In this document: one piece after another, positions 9,105-18,256 of the stretch
Layout: each line of letters begins with the position of its first letter
Position numbering within the stretch: the stretch's first letter is position 1
The notes under the pieces: generated by a model
Databases searched by the model: none
The model's input: only the letters and a program-made list of their open reading frames with translations
What the model was told of the DNA's origin: nothing
Assembly (NCBI RefSeq): GCF_039539485.1
Contig: NZ_BAABDF010000007.1
Coordinates: 248,001-312,000 of the forward strand
Source: Celeribacter arenosi
GTDB taxonomy: Bacteria > Pseudomonadota > Alphaproteobacteria > Rhodobacterales > Rhodobacteraceae
Direction of reading: 5' to 3'
DNA: 64,000 nt
Program-made: the position numbers and the translations under genes

Positions 9105-9127
9105 AGGCCCGCCAATCCGGCGGGCCT
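9105..9127. terminator. Bidirectional terminator
   Basis: A 9-bp stem AGGCCCGCC/GGCGGGCCT with a 5-nt loop, an A-tract before it and ACTTTTT after it. It separates the convergent GH9 and carboxyspermidine dehydrogenase genes. Confidence 0.85.
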
Positions 9128-9140
9128 ACTTTTTGGCGTC

Positions 9141-10388
9141 CTAGACTTCCGTCCAGGGCATATCTTTGCCACCCAATCCACCGATCTGAACACGGGTCGG
9201 CAGGCCAATCGCGTCGAGAATGGTGAAGAACGGTTTGGGGTCGAGCTCCTCGACATTGCGCATCGTTTTCGCGTCCCACTCTCCAGTGGCGACCAACATC
9301 GCAGCGGCAACAGGCGGCACGCCAGCGGTGTAGGAAATACCCTGACTGCCGACTTCCTCGTAGGCCTCTTTGTGGTCGGCCACGTTGTAGACGAAGTAGT
9401 CGACCGGCTTGCCGTCTTTGCGACCCGAAACCAGATCACCGATACAGGTTTTGCCGGTGTAATCAGGCGCGAGGCTCGACGGGTCGGGAAGGCAGGCTTT
9501 GACCAGTTTCAGGGGCACAACTTCCTGACCTTCGGCTGTCATAACCGGCTGCTCGGAGAGGAGGCCGATGTTTTTGAGCACCGTGAAGACGTTGATGTAG
9601 TGGTCGCCAAACCCCATCCAAAAGCGCACGTCTGCCTGCGGATAGTTCGTCGCCAGTGAATGCACTTCGTCATGGCCCGACATATAGGCCTGCGAGGGGC
9701 CGACAACCGGCAGGTCCCACGAACGGCCCACCTCGAACATGGTGTTCTCTTGCCACGCGCCGTTTTGCCAAGAATAGACAACGCCTGTGAACTCGCGGAA
9801 ATTGATCTCCGGATCAAAGTTCGTGGCGAAGTATTTGCCGTGGCTGCCTGCATTGATGTCGACGATGTCGATGCTGGTGACCTCGTCCATCTGGTCGATG
9901 GCAAAACGGGCAAAGGCATTCACCACGCCCGGATCAAATCCCGCGCCGAGGATCGCGGTGATCCCTTTTTCGGCACAAAGTTCGCGCCGTTTCCATTCGT
10001 AATTTGCATACCATGGCGGAGTTTCACAGATTTTGTCGGGCTCTTCGTGGATCGCCGTGTCGATATAGGCCGACCCTGTCGCAATGCAGGCGTCGAGCAC
10101 GTGCATGTTGACGAATGCTGTGCCCACATTGATGACGATTTGCGCGCCTGTGGAGCCAATCAGGGCCGCCACCGCGTCCGAGTCCGTGGCGTCGACTTCA
10201 TGGGCCTCGAATACACCGTCCTCTTTCATCGCGGCCTTGTCGCGGACTGTGTCCAGGATCGCTTCGCATTTCGACACGGTGCGACTGGCGATATGGAGAT
10301 CACCCAGAACATCGTTGTTTTGGGCGCATTTATGCGCGACGACCTGCGCGACGCCACCGGCGCCGATGATGAGAACATTGCGTTTCAA
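9141..10388 (-). CDS. Carboxy(nor)spermidine dehydrogenase, saccharopine dehydrogenase family
   Basis: A 415-residue NADPH enzyme that condenses aspartate semialdehyde with putrescine (or diaminopropane) and reduces the imine to carboxyspermidine. The Rossmann motif is VLIIGAGGVAQVV at the N-terminus; the saccharopine-dehydrogenase-like middle has GAGFDPGVVNAFARFA. The second gene of the operon: it starts 42 bp after nspC, the decarboxylase of the same pathway, which fixes the assignment better than homology alone. The two together form the alternative polyamine route known from Vibrio and Campylobacter. Confidence 0.88.
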   Translation of the reverse strand: MKRNVLIIGAGGVAQVVAHKCAQNNDVLGDLHIASRTVSKCEAILDTVRDKAAMKEDGVFEAHEVDATDSDAVAALIGSTGAQIVINVGTAFVNMHVLDACIATGSAYIDTAIHEEPDKICETPPWYANYEWKRRELCAEKGITAILGAGFDPGVVNAFARFAIDQMDEVTSIDIVDINAGSHGKYFATNFDPEINFREFTGVVYSWQNGAWQENTMFEVGRSWDLPVVGPSQAYMSGHDEVHSLATNYPQADVRFWMGFGDHYINVFTVLKNIGLLSEQPVMTAEGQEVVPLKLVKACLPDPSSLAPDYTGKTCIGDLVSGRKDGKPVDYFVYNVADHKEAYEEVGSQGISYTAGVPPVAAAMLVATGEWDAKTMRNVEELDPKPFFTILDAIGLPTRVQIGGLGGKDMPWTEV

Positions 10389-10430
10389 GGGTCCAAGACC
10401 TCCTTTGGTGGAAACAGGGCGAAAACGGCG

Positions 10431-11525
10431 CTACCCGAGCGCCGAAACGAAGTCGTCATAGCCGAACGCGCGCGCAACATTTACTGTTCCGTCCAGCTCG
10501 CGGATCGCGATGGACGGCATTTGCACGCCGTTGAACCAGTTCTTTTTGACCATCGTGTAACCGGCGGCATCCGCGATGGAGATACGATCGCCGATCTTGA
10601 GGTGATGATCAAACCGCGCGTCGCCAAAGATGTCGCCGGCAAGACAGGTTTTGCCAGCAATCTGGTATGTATGCGCCCCGTTTTGGGGCAGCTTTGCGGT
10701 TTCGCGATAGATCAACAGATCGAGCATATGCGCCTCGATCGAGCTGTCCACGATGGCGATTTTTTTGCCATTGTCGAGAATGTCGAGAACGGACACTTCG
10801 AGCGATGTCGAGTTGGTAATCGCCGCCTCGCCCGGTTCGAGGTAGACCTGCACACCCATCGCGTCGGAAAACGCGCGCAGCCGGTCGGCCAGTTTGTCGA
10901 TCGGATAGTCGTCGGCCGAAAAATGGATGCCGCCGCCCAGACTGACCCATTCCATTCTTTTCAAAAACGAACCGAATTCGGCTTCGATCCGGCTCAATTG
11001 CTCTGAAAAGAGGTCAAAATTCCGGTTCTCGCAGTTGTAGTGGATCATCACGCCGGAAATGCGATCCGCCGCCGCTTCTAGCCGCGCGATATCCCACTCG
11101 CCGAGACGGGAGAAGGGCCGCGCTGGGTCCGCGAGGTCGAAACCGGATGTCGAGAACCGAGGATTGAGACGCAGACCGCGTGCGATCCCGGCGGACGCAT
11201 CCGTGTACCGGTCGAGCTGCCCCAGCGAGTTGAAAATAATCTTGTCGGCACAGGCCACGGCTTCTTCGATCTCGTGATCAGCCCAGCCGACCGAGTAGCC
11301 ATGGGTTTCTTTGCCGAACTTCTGCGCGCCGAGTTTCAACTCGAACAGGGAGGATGAGGTCGTGCCATCCATGTAGTCGCGCATGAAGTCGAAAACCGGC
11401 CAGGTTGAAAAGCATTTCAGAGCCAGCAGGGCCTTCGCGCCCGAACGGTCGCGCAAGTGCGCGACCTTTTCCATGTTCTGGCGCAGGCGCGATTTGTCGA
11501 TGAGGTAGTAGGGTGTCTGGATCAT
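10431..11525 (-). CDS. nspC: Carboxynorspermidine/carboxyspermidine decarboxylase
   Basis: A 364-residue PLP enzyme of the fold-III (alanine racemase-like) decarboxylases; it removes CO2 from carboxyspermidine to give spermidine. The N-terminal TPYYLIDKSRLRQNM and ALKCFSTWPVFDFM carry the PLP lysine (in ALKCF). The C-terminal GDRISIADAAGYTMVKKNWFNG is the conserved closing region. The start at 11525 follows a weak purine-rich site and matches the family. First gene of the two-gene polyamine operon with the dehydrogenase at 9141-10388. Confidence 0.92.
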   Translation of the reverse strand: MIQTPYYLIDKSRLRQNMEKVAHLRDRSGAKALLALKCFSTWPVFDFMRDYMDGTTSSSLFELKLGAQKFGKETHGYSVGWADHEIEEAVACADKIIFNSLGQLDRYTDASAGIARGLRLNPRFSTSGFDLADPARPFSRLGEWDIARLEAAADRISGVMIHYNCENRNFDLFSEQLSRIEAEFGSFLKRMEWVSLGGGIHFSADDYPIDKLADRLRAFSDAMGVQVYLEPGEAAITNSTSLEVSVLDILDNGKKIAIVDSSIEAHMLDLLIYRETAKLPQNGAHTYQIAGKTCLAGDIFGDARFDHHLKIGDRISIADAAGYTMVKKNWFNGVQMPSIAIRELDGTVNVARAFGYDDFVSALG

Positions 11526-11675
11526 CGGATTCCCCTGCGCGGATAAGGAATTGAAGGGGCCAGATAGGCCATCACACCTACTTTGCCAAGCAAAACCGCG
11601 CACTCGCTGTGTGCCGATTGGGCTTGCTCCCGTGCAATGACCGGTCGAAACTCGGATAAATGCAGGGAGAGAGAC

Positions 11676-12569
11676 ATGACCAAATTGCCTGATCCGGCCC
11701 TAACGTCGGTCGCTGAACGGTTTTCGGCAAAGACCTTCATTGAGGACTCGAAAGAGCGCATGCCCGATATCCGAAAGGCGGCCACCGAGGCGCGCCGTGG
11801 TTTGCTCGGACGGCATGCGGACATCGTCACGGTGACAGAGTTGGATGACCGGCGGTTGTTCATGCCGGATGCGAATAGCAACCCCTCTACCGTGGTTATC
11901 TATGTGCATGGCGGTGGTTGGGTGAATTGCGACACCTTTACCCATGGCGCTGTGATGGTCGATCTTGCACATCTGACGGGCTGTGAGATCATTGGGCCTG
12001 AATACCCTCTGGCCCCCGAAGACCCCTATCCAGCGGGTCTCGATCACATTGTGGCGTTGGTCGAAGACGTGGCGGCTGCGCGTAAAGGCGCACGGATCGT
12101 CCTCGGCGGTGATAGTGCGGGCGCAAATCTGAGTGTCGGTGCTGCGGCCAAGCTGCGCGATGCAGGCAAGGACGACCTGATCTCCGACCTCCTCCTATGG
12201 TATGGCTGTTTTCGAAAGGCTTTCGATACGCGCAGTCATCGGGCGTACGGCGGCGACGAATATGGCCTCACCACGGAGGCGATGCAGCGGTGCTGGGACT
12301 GGTATCTTGACGGGGCGGATGCGCCCTATGGCGACCTATCCGGCATCGACGTCACGGGATTGCCACCGGCGTGGTTTTGCGAGGCCGAGTTGGACTGCCT
12401 CGCTGATGACAGTCGCTGGTTGGCCGCGCTATACGCCGATGCGGGGATCGATCATGCCTATGATTTCTTCGCGGACGTCAACCACGGCTTCAATCACTTC
12501 GGCCAGTTCTACGAACCGTCATATCGCTCATTGGCTTCGGCGGCCCATTTCCTGAACCGCCCCGCCTGA
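11676..12569 (+). CDS. Alpha/beta hydrolase, HSL-like fold
   Basis: A 297-residue hydrolase of the hormone-sensitive-lipase-like group. It has the oxyanion-hole motif HGGGW near residue 77, nucleophile elbow GDSAGAN, a likely acid in the AELDCLADDS region and the histidine in NHGFNHFG. Such proteins cleave small esters or amides; the real substrate is unknown. No signal peptide is visible, so it is cytosolic. ATG 11676 follows GGGAGAG. It diverges from nspC and converges on trpA. Confidence 0.85.
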   Translation: MTKLPDPALTSVAERFSAKTFIEDSKERMPDIRKAATEARRGLLGRHADIVTVTELDDRRLFMPDANSNPSTVVIYVHGGGWVNCDTFTHGAVMVDLAHLTGCEIIGPEYPLAPEDPYPAGLDHIVALVEDVAAARKGARIVLGGDSAGANLSVGAAAKLRDAGKDDLISDLLLWYGCFRKAFDTRSHRAYGGDEYGLTTEAMQRCWDWYLDGADAPYGDLSGIDVTGLPPAWFCEAELDCLADDSRWLAALYADAGIDHAYDFFADVNHGFNHFGQFYEPSYRSLASAAHFLNRPA

Positions 12570-12581
12570 GTTTCGCCTCGG

Positions 12582-13373
12582 TTAGGCGCGATGCGCACCA
12601 TCGGCGAGTGATTTTACGAAGGCTGCGACCTGTTCTACCGATTTGCCCTGAGCAATCTCGTTGACGATGGCGGAGCCCACGACGGTTCCGTCCGCGATCG
12701 CCGCGATTTCTTGGGCCTTTTCGGGGGTCTTCACGCCAAAACCGACGATTACGGGCAAATCGGTCTGTGATTTGATCCGCGTAACTTCGGGCGCCACGTT
12801 TGCACCAGAGGCTTCTGCAGCACCTGTAATGCCGGTGATGGAAACATAGTAAACAAATCCCGATGTGTTCTGAAGAACCTTGGGAAGACGAACATCATCC
12901 GTTGTCGGTGTTGCAAGACGGATGAAATTCAGACCGGCCGCCTGAGCGGGGATGCAGAGTTCATCGTCCTCTTCGGGGGGAAGGTCGACGACGATGAGCC
13001 CATCGATACCTGCTTCCTTCGCGTCTACGAGGAACTGGTCCACGCCGTGAGAATAGATCGGGTTGTAATAGCCCATTAGCACCAGCGGGGTGGTGTCGTC
13101 TGTTTCACGAAACGCCCGTGCGACGTTCAGTGTCTTTTTGAGGGTCATACCCGCATCTAGCGCCCTTTGACCGGCCAGCTGGATCGTCGGCCCATCTGCC
13201 ATAGGATCGGTGAAGGGCAGCCCCAATTCAATGATATCCACGCCCGCTGCAGGCAGCGCCTTGACGATTTCCAGTGACGTTTCTTCGTCCGGATCGCCCG
13301 CCATCACATAGGCAACAAAGGCCTTCTTTCCAGCGGCTTTCAAGTCGGCGAATTTTGCGTCAATACGGGTCAT
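12582..13373 (-). CDS. trpA: Tryptophan synthase alpha chain
   Basis: The 263-residue alpha subunit cleaves indole-3-glycerol phosphate to indole. Both catalytic acids are present: the Glu and the second Asp of IIELGLPFTDPMADGP. The GYYNPIYSHG loop and the phosphate-site segment VGFGVKTPEKA are also present. The start at 13373 (MTRIDAKFADLK) is family-like. It lies 11 kb from trpB on the opposite strand, so alpha and beta must be balanced from separate promoters. Confidence 0.96.
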   Translation of the reverse strand: MTRIDAKFADLKAAGKKAFVAYVMAGDPDEETSLEIVKALPAAGVDIIELGLPFTDPMADGPTIQLAGQRALDAGMTLKKTLNVARAFRETDDTTPLVLMGYYNPIYSHGVDQFLVDAKEAGIDGLIVVDLPPEEDDELCIPAQAAGLNFIRLATPTTDDVRLPKVLQNTSGFVYYVSITGITGAAEASGANVAPEVTRIKSQTDLPVIVGFGVKTPEKAQEIAAIADGTVVGSAIVNEIAQGKSVEQVAAFVKSLADGAHRA

Positions 13374-13433
13374 GTTTGGCACTCCGGTTGGCTTGCCACC
13401 GAAGTGCCGCAAATGGGCGCGAAGGGCAAGGGG

Positions 13434-13841
13434 TCAGGCGGGACTTGCCCCTACCATAACCATCCAATGCGTCCCGAAACGGTCTTTGCCCATCCCGAAA
13501 CCGGCTGCGAAGAATGACGGACCATAGGCCTGGATGAGGGCGCCACCCTCCATGAGCGCGCCAAAGGTTTTCTCCGACGTGTCCGGATCGTCAATCGTCA
13601 GAGATATCGTGACCGCCTTTTGCGGGTCGCCCTCTTCTCCCGGTGGGAAATCTGATCCACCAAAATCGCCGAGGGGACTATTTAACCACGCATGCATCAC
13701 AAGATCGCTTTTGGCCAAGTCATCCGGCGCATCCGGCATCTGGTCATAGCCCATTAATTCGAGCTTTCCGCCTAGGATGCTCTGATAGGCTTCCATCGCT
13801 TCGCGGCAATTTCCTTGGAAATGGATATAGGGATGTATCAT
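13434..13841 (-). CDS. VOC-superfamily protein (PhnB/glyoxalase-like)
   Basis: A 135-residue single-unit VOC protein with paired beta-alpha-beta-beta-beta motifs: IHPYIHFQGNCREAMEAYQ at the start and FGTHWMVMVG at the end. Relatives include PhnB-like and glyoxalase/bleomycin-resistance proteins; they bind a metal or a small ligand, but function varies widely. The frame extends upstream of 13841, opposite ychF; I chose ATG 13841 because MIHPYIHF begins the domain. Confidence 0.82.
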   Translation of the reverse strand: MIHPYIHFQGNCREAMEAYQSILGGKLELMGYDQMPDAPDDLAKSDLVMHAWLNSPLGDFGGSDFPPGEEGDPQKAVTISLTIDDPDTSEKTFGALMEGGALIQAYGPSFFAAGFGMGKDRFGTHWMVMVGASPA

Positions 13842-13964
13842 GGCCGTGCTCCTGCAAACTACACTCACATTACCATTTGACCGCGAGTTTGGACAGACGT
13901 CCCCGTGCTTGCGCCGAGTTGCGCCCTTGGCTATGGAGGCGCAACACCAGTAAAGGACTGCGCT

Positions 13965-15062
13965 ATGGGTTTCAAAATGGGCATCGTCGGGCTGCCGAAC
14001 GTGGGCAAATCCACGCTCTTTAACGCTCTCACGAAAACAGCCGCTGCACAGGCGGCGAATTTTCCCTTCTGCACCATTGAGCCGAACGTCGGCGAAGTTG
14101 CGGTCCCTGATGAACGCCTCGATAAACTGGCGGCGATCGCGGGATCCAAACAGATCATTCCGACACGCATGACGTTCGTCGATATCGCAGGCCTCGTCAA
14201 AGGCGCCTCGAAGGGCGAAGGTCTGGGCAACCAGTTTTTGGCCAACATCCGCGAATGCGACGCCATTGCCCATGTTGTGCGCTGTTTCGAGGACGGGGAT
14301 GTGACCCATGTCGAGGGCCGCGTTGATCCGGTTGACGATGCGCAGGTCATCGAAACCGAGTTGATGCTGGCCGATCTGGAAAGTATCGAAAAGCGCCGCG
14401 CCAACCTCGTGCGCAAACTGAAAGGCGGCGACAAAGAATCCGCGCAGCAAGAACGCCTTCTCGTCGCGGCTCAGGCCGCGCTCGAGGCGGACAAACCCGC
14501 GCGCACTGTGCAGGTTGATGCCGAGGACGCCAAAGCGTGGCGGATGCTACAGCTCCTCACCCAGAAGCCGATCCTTTACGTCTGCAACGTCGAGGAAGAA
14601 AACGCCGCGAACGGCAACGCCCATTCGCAAGCTGTCGCAAAGATGGCTGCCGAACAGGGTGCCGGCGCAGTCGTGATTTCCGCAAAGATCGAAGAAGAGA
14701 TTTCGCAGCTCGATGCAGAAGAAGCGGAAATGTTCCTGTCCGAAATGGGCCTCGATGAGGCCGGTCTGGATCGCCTCATCCGCGCGGGATACGAGTTGCT
14801 TCACCTTGAAACCTATTTCACGGTCGGTCCCAAAGAGGCCCGCGCATGGACGATCAAACATGGAACCGCTGCGCCGCAGGCGGCGGGTGTCATCCATGGT
14901 GACTTCGAAAAGGGCTTCATCCGCGCCGAAACGATCGCCTATGACGACTTCGTTTTTTTGGGCGGCGAGCAGCCTGCAAAAGAAGCCGGCAAAATGCGCT
15001 CCGAAGGCAAAAGCTACGTTGTTCAGGACGGCGACGTGTTGCACTTCCTGTTCAACACCTGA
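13965..15062 (+). CDS. ychF: Redox-regulated P-loop ATPase YchF (OLA1-like)
   Basis: A 365-residue translation-associated P-loop protein that binds ribosomes and prefers ATP to GTP. It has G1 GLPNVGKST, the NFPFCTI switch, and NVEE in place of the usual NKxD G4 motif, which explains the ATP preference. A C-terminal TGS domain follows (FTVGPKEARAWTIKHGT). The start at 13965 (MGFKMGIVG) is family-typical. It is a single gene, followed by a gene-free stretch and then tRNA-Ser. Confidence 0.96.
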   Translation: MGFKMGIVGLPNVGKSTLFNALTKTAAAQAANFPFCTIEPNVGEVAVPDERLDKLAAIAGSKQIIPTRMTFVDIAGLVKGASKGEGLGNQFLANIRECDAIAHVVRCFEDGDVTHVEGRVDPVDDAQVIETELMLADLESIEKRRANLVRKLKGGDKESAQQERLLVAAQAALEADKPARTVQVDAEDAKAWRMLQLLTQKPILYVCNVEEENAANGNAHSQAVAKMAAEQGAGAVVISAKIEEEISQLDAEEAEMFLSEMGLDEAGLDRLIRAGYELLHLETYFTVGPKEARAWTIKHGTAAPQAAGVIHGDFEKGFIRAETIAYDDFVFLGGEQPAKEAGKMRSEGKSYVVQDGDVLHFLFNT

Positions 15063-15370
15063 GCGAACGACGCATTACCGCCACAGGACCTTGTTCAGCC
15101 TGGCACGTAGTCCGTTTTGCGACGGCTCAAAGAGGCAATCCAAAACGAAGGTAATCGGATTAATTTCGGTCATCGGGCTACTCCGTGAACATGGAACCTC
15201 ACTCCTGCGGGGTAGGGGAGTAACATCTCGGTTTCATGACATTGCAGCGAAGCTTGTGTTTCATCGACCCCAAGCAGCGCCGACCATTGCCCTGAGTATG
15301 AAATCCACTGACCAAAAATTTCCGCATTTCCACCTTGTCACGCTCGCGCCTGCCCACTAAACGGGTCGGC
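15063..15370. other. Gene-free stretch between ychF and tRNA-Ser
   Basis: No credible gene, terminator or repeat was found. It presumably carries the tRNA promoter. Confidence 0.6.
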
Positions 15371-15460
15371 GGAGACGTGGCCGAGTGGTCGAAGGCGCTC
15401 CCCTGCTAAGGGAGTAGGCCCGGAAGGGTCTCGAGGGTTCGAATCCCTTCGTCTCCGCCA
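15371..15460 (+). tRNA. tRNA-Ser (anticodon GCT)
   Basis: A 90-nt class II tRNA with the acceptor arm GGAGACG/CGTCTCC, the anticodon loop CTGCTAA inside a CTCCC/GGGAG stem (anticodon GCT at 15405-15407), a long variable arm, the T-loop GGTTCGAATCC, and an encoded CCA end. Its 3' end is the integration site of the island: positions 15447-15466 recur at 33815-33834. Confidence 0.97.
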
Positions 15461-15466
15461 CCATAC
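15447..15466. repeat. Left attachment site (att) in tRNA-Ser
   Basis: CTTCGTCTCCGCCACCATAC, shared exactly with 33815-33834. It spans the T-arm/acceptor end of tRNA-Ser, a typical attB position, and restores the tRNA 3' end. Confidence 0.85.
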
Positions 15467-15596
15467 AATTTTGGTCGGTTTGAATGGGTCGCCTTTGGCG
15501 GCCTTTTTCATTTTATTTCTTAGGTTTGCGGCAAGTGCGGGTTTGGTTGGATTTTGCCCGATGTTTCCGGTCTGCGTTCGGTTGCTGGTATGAAAC

Positions 15597-16793
15597 ATGG
15601 CGGCGCTGAGCGGGAAGCTAACAAAGAAGCTCGTCGAGAAACTGGGGCCGGGTCGCCATGGTGACGGGGATAGGCTCTACCTAGTGGCGGACCCTTCTGG
15701 CGCGCGGCGCTGGATCGTGCGGGTCACGGTTAAGGGTCAGATGAACCGCAAGGGTGCGCCACTTCGCACCGACTTCGGTCTGGGTGGTGCGGACACGGTC
15801 ACGCTCAATCAGGCGCGCGAGCGGGCGCTGGAATATCGCCGTATGGCCAAGCAGGGGCTGAACCCGCGCTTCAACACGGCCCGCGAAATCCCGACCTTTG
15901 AAGAGATCTCCCAGCAAGTGCATATCGACCGCATGCCGACGTGGAAGAATGCCAAGCTTGGCCAGCAGTGGATCAACACGCTGCGCGATTATGCCTTCCC
16001 GAAGATCGGGCGGATGCCGGTCGATAGCATCGGCCAGCCCGAAGTGCTTATGTGCCTCGCGCCGATCTGGACCTCCAAACACGAAACCGCCCGGCGGCTC
16101 GCGCAGAGGATCAAGACCGTGCTCGACGTGGCCCGCTCGCGTGGATTCCGAGACGGGGAAAACCCTGTCACGGCCACCCGCGACGGCGGCGTTCTGCCAA
16201 AAGTTGCCAAGAAACCGCGCCACCATACCGCGATGGTATGGCGCGATGTGCCGGAATTTTACGCGCGTCTGGGAGAGCAAAGTGGCATGGCGGCGAAAGC
16301 GCTCATGTTCACTTGCCTGAGTGGCGCGCGGACGGGCGAGGTGCTCGGCATGCGGTGGGACGAGATTGACGGTGAGGCGCGGCTGTGGACTTGCCCCGCG
16401 GCGCGCATGAAAATGGGAGAAGACCACCGCGTGCCGCTGACGGAGGCGATGCGGGCCCTGATCGAGCCCTTGCGAGATCTGCGCTCCGAGGTGGTGTTTG
16501 AGGGGCAGAAACGGCACAAGCCGCTGTCGAACATGGCGATGCTGATGCTGCTGCGCCGGATGGGTGTCGAGGATGCGACGGTGCACGGCTTTCGATCGAC
16601 TTTCCGGGACTGGGCCGGCGAAGTGGCAAATGCGCCGCGCGAGGTAGCGGAGATGAGCCTCGCGCATAAAGTCGGCTCGGACGTGGAGCGGGCCTATGCG
16701 CGCTCGGATCTGCTCGAGCGGCGGCGGGAGTTGATGGAGCAGTGGTCGGCCTTTGTGACGGGCGGCATCTTGGACACGGGGGTAGGAACATGA
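15597..16793 (+). CDS. Tyrosine-type site-specific integrase (P4 type)
   Basis: A 398-residue recombinase that moves the island in and out of tRNA-Ser. It has an N-terminal arm-binding domain of the DUF4102 type (MAALSGKLTKKLVEKLGPG), a SAM-like core-binding middle, and a C-terminal catalytic domain. All catalytic residues needed are visible: R245 (SGARTGE), H330 and R333 (HGFRST), H357 (LAHK) and nucleophile Y367 (ERAYARSD). It starts 137 bp after the tRNA. Its stop overlaps the next start (ATGA). It looks intact. A truncated relative lies beyond the right att site. Confidence 0.95.
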   Translation: MAALSGKLTKKLVEKLGPGRHGDGDRLYLVADPSGARRWIVRVTVKGQMNRKGAPLRTDFGLGGADTVTLNQARERALEYRRMAKQGLNPRFNTAREIPTFEEISQQVHIDRMPTWKNAKLGQQWINTLRDYAFPKIGRMPVDSIGQPEVLMCLAPIWTSKHETARRLAQRIKTVLDVARSRGFRDGENPVTATRDGGVLPKVAKKPRHHTAMVWRDVPEFYARLGEQSGMAAKALMFTCLSGARTGEVLGMRWDEIDGEARLWTCPAARMKMGEDHRVPLTEAMRALIEPLRDLRSEVVFEGQKRHKPLSNMAMLMLLRRMGVEDATVHGFRSTFRDWAGEVANAPREVAEMSLAHKVGSDVERAYARSDLLERRRELMEQWSAFVTGGILDTGVGT

Positions 16794-17413
16794 CGGGCGC
16801 GTCAGACGAACCAAAGCTTTGGCAGGGCGAGCTATATAGCGTTGTGAAAGAAGAATTATTAAGCCTTGTGACAACGTCTCTGAGTGACAAAGAGGCCCGC
16901 CGACACACGTTGGCCGCGCTCGTGCCCACGCGCACCTATGGGGACGGAACGGATACCTATGAGGACTTCATTCGGCCCGAGCATGCCGCAACGTCGGAGC
17001 AGGCGGCGGCTGCGAAAGAGCTCTATTGGTTGCGGGTTTCTTTGGGCGAGATCACAAGTGAACGCCCGACTGATGAGACGACCTTTTTTGCTGATGCAGA
17101 GGGCGCTGCTCGCGCGTATCTGAGGGAGCAAGGCATCGACTTCATGGACGAACAGACAACCATCGTCTTTTGGTCGCCACGGCGGCAGCGATACGTCACC
17201 ATCGATCTCGATTTCTACCAAAACCTGCTGATGAGGGCGCGGCGCGAGATCGGCTTCATATTCGGAAGGATGCTACGTTTTGAGCCGGGCTATACCGGTG
17301 ATGGCTTGCCCCCCGCCTATCATCCCGTGGTCACAGCGGCCCAGAGGGCGCGGGCCGAAGCATGGCTGAACAAGTATCCCTGGCGCAATGGGACCTATAG
17401 TCTGGGGGGCTGA
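16790..17413 (+). CDS. Island hypothetical protein
   Basis: A 207-residue soluble protein I do not recognise. It is coupled to the integrase by an ATGA overlap, which supports the start at 16790. It has a helical N-terminus with EELLSLVTTSLSDKEARRH and a conserved-looking VFWSPRRQRYVTIDLDFY in the middle. No signal peptide or membrane segment is visible. Position suggests an island maintenance or regulation role, but this is inference. Confidence 0.65.
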   Translation: MTGASDEPKLWQGELYSVVKEELLSLVTTSLSDKEARRHTLAALVPTRTYGDGTDTYEDFIRPEHAATSEQAAAAKELYWLRVSLGEITSERPTDETTFFADAEGAARAYLREQGIDFMDEQTTIVFWSPRRQRYVTIDLDFYQNLLMRARREIGFIFGRMLRFEPGYTGDGLPPAYHPVVTAAQRARAEAWLNKYPWRNGTYSLGG

Positions 17414-17418
17414 TCAGT

Positions 17419-17934
17419 TTGGGGCAGGTCGAGCCGTCGACCCCGCTTTGGCATGCCATCAATGTTGTCCTAGGCTATGATTGGTTCACGTACGTGCGCC
17501 AGCGCGCGGGGCGCAATGCGGCGCACGGGGCGCTGATCCCAGATGAGGCGGATCGGTTATTGAAAGAGGCCTCTGAAATCAGCTTCATGGCGGGTATGAG
17601 CGCCGCCGCCTTTGACCGCAAGCCGTTGGAATATGAGGTGGTCGCGATGAAGGAGGCCAAACGCAAGCGCGGCGCTGCCTCAGGCCAAGCCTCCAATAAC
17701 AAGCGTGCAGCGCGCGTGGCGGCTTTCTGGTCCGAGATTGAGGCCTTGGCGGATCTGTTCCCGAAAATGACCGAAGAGCGTATCGTGGCTCAGGCCTTTG
17801 AGAACGCTGTCGCGAATGACCCCGATCTTTGGCGGCAGGGTAAGGGCCAGATGGAGGCCTATTTGTCCGACGACATCCGTTCCACGGAGCCCTACAAATC
17901 GCAGTACTACGCACTGTTCCAGAAAACCCCTTAA
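17419..17934 (+). CDS. Island hypothetical protein, TTG start
   Basis: A 171-residue protein of unknown function. The proposed start is TTG at 17419, 5 bp after the preceding stop and preceded by a GGGGGG stretch; there is no close in-frame ATG near the front. The middle has a basic linker (KEAKRKRGAASGQASNNKRAARVAAF) followed by a helical region with ALADLFPKMTEERIVAQAFE. Basic and helical content suggests nucleic-acid contact, but no domain is recognised. Confidence 0.6.
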   Translation: MGQVEPSTPLWHAINVVLGYDWFTYVRQRAGRNAAHGALIPDEADRLLKEASEISFMAGMSAAAFDRKPLEYEVVAMKEAKRKRGAASGQASNNKRAARVAAFWSEIEALADLFPKMTEERIVAQAFENAVANDPDLWRQGKGQMEAYLSDDIRSTEPYKSQYYALFQKTP

Positions 17935-18042
17935 GCGGTTTTGGGAAATCTGCGAGCCGCTCGAGGCATCGGATAACTCTGTTCCCAACCCAAAAGATCT
18001 GAAGATAATTGGAAGCCTGAGTTCGAAACTTGAGGCAATCCA

Positions 18043-18252
18043 ATGAACAATCTTTTTGATGAAGCGCGGGCCTATTTGCCCGAAGATCCGGAAATCCTGG
18101 CGCTTTTGGGAAGCAAAGCCCGCCAGGCACAGTTGCGTCACCATGGTCGGTCTCCGGCCTACTTCCGGTTGGGGCGCAAGATCGTCTACCACGGCGCGGA
18201 TCTGAACGCCTGGGCCAATGCGCGGCGGGTGTCGCCTCGTTCGGAGGGCTAG
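18043..18252 (+). CDS. AlpA/excisionase-like small HTH protein
   Basis: A 69-residue protein with the ending typical of MerR-like winged-helix excisionases: HHGRSPAYFRLGRKIVYHGADLNAWANA, where the recognition helix precedes the wing strand. AlpA-type proteins of P4-like islands promote excision by activating or steering the integrase. It sits in the integrase gene string, 4 bp before the broken HTH gene. It is intact. Confidence 0.75.
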   Translation: MNNLFDEARAYLPEDPEILALLGSKARQAQLRHHGRSPAYFRLGRKIVYHGADLNAWANARRVSPRSEG

Positions 18253-18256
18253 GCGC

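Noticed and set aside
9660..11006. A 448-codon open frame on the plus strand
   Set aside because: It lies opposite the carboxyspermidine dehydrogenase and nspC, both of which have full catalytic motifs.
15681..16874. A 397-codon minus-strand frame
   Set aside because: Antisense to the intact integrase; its His/Arg-rich translation has no domain.
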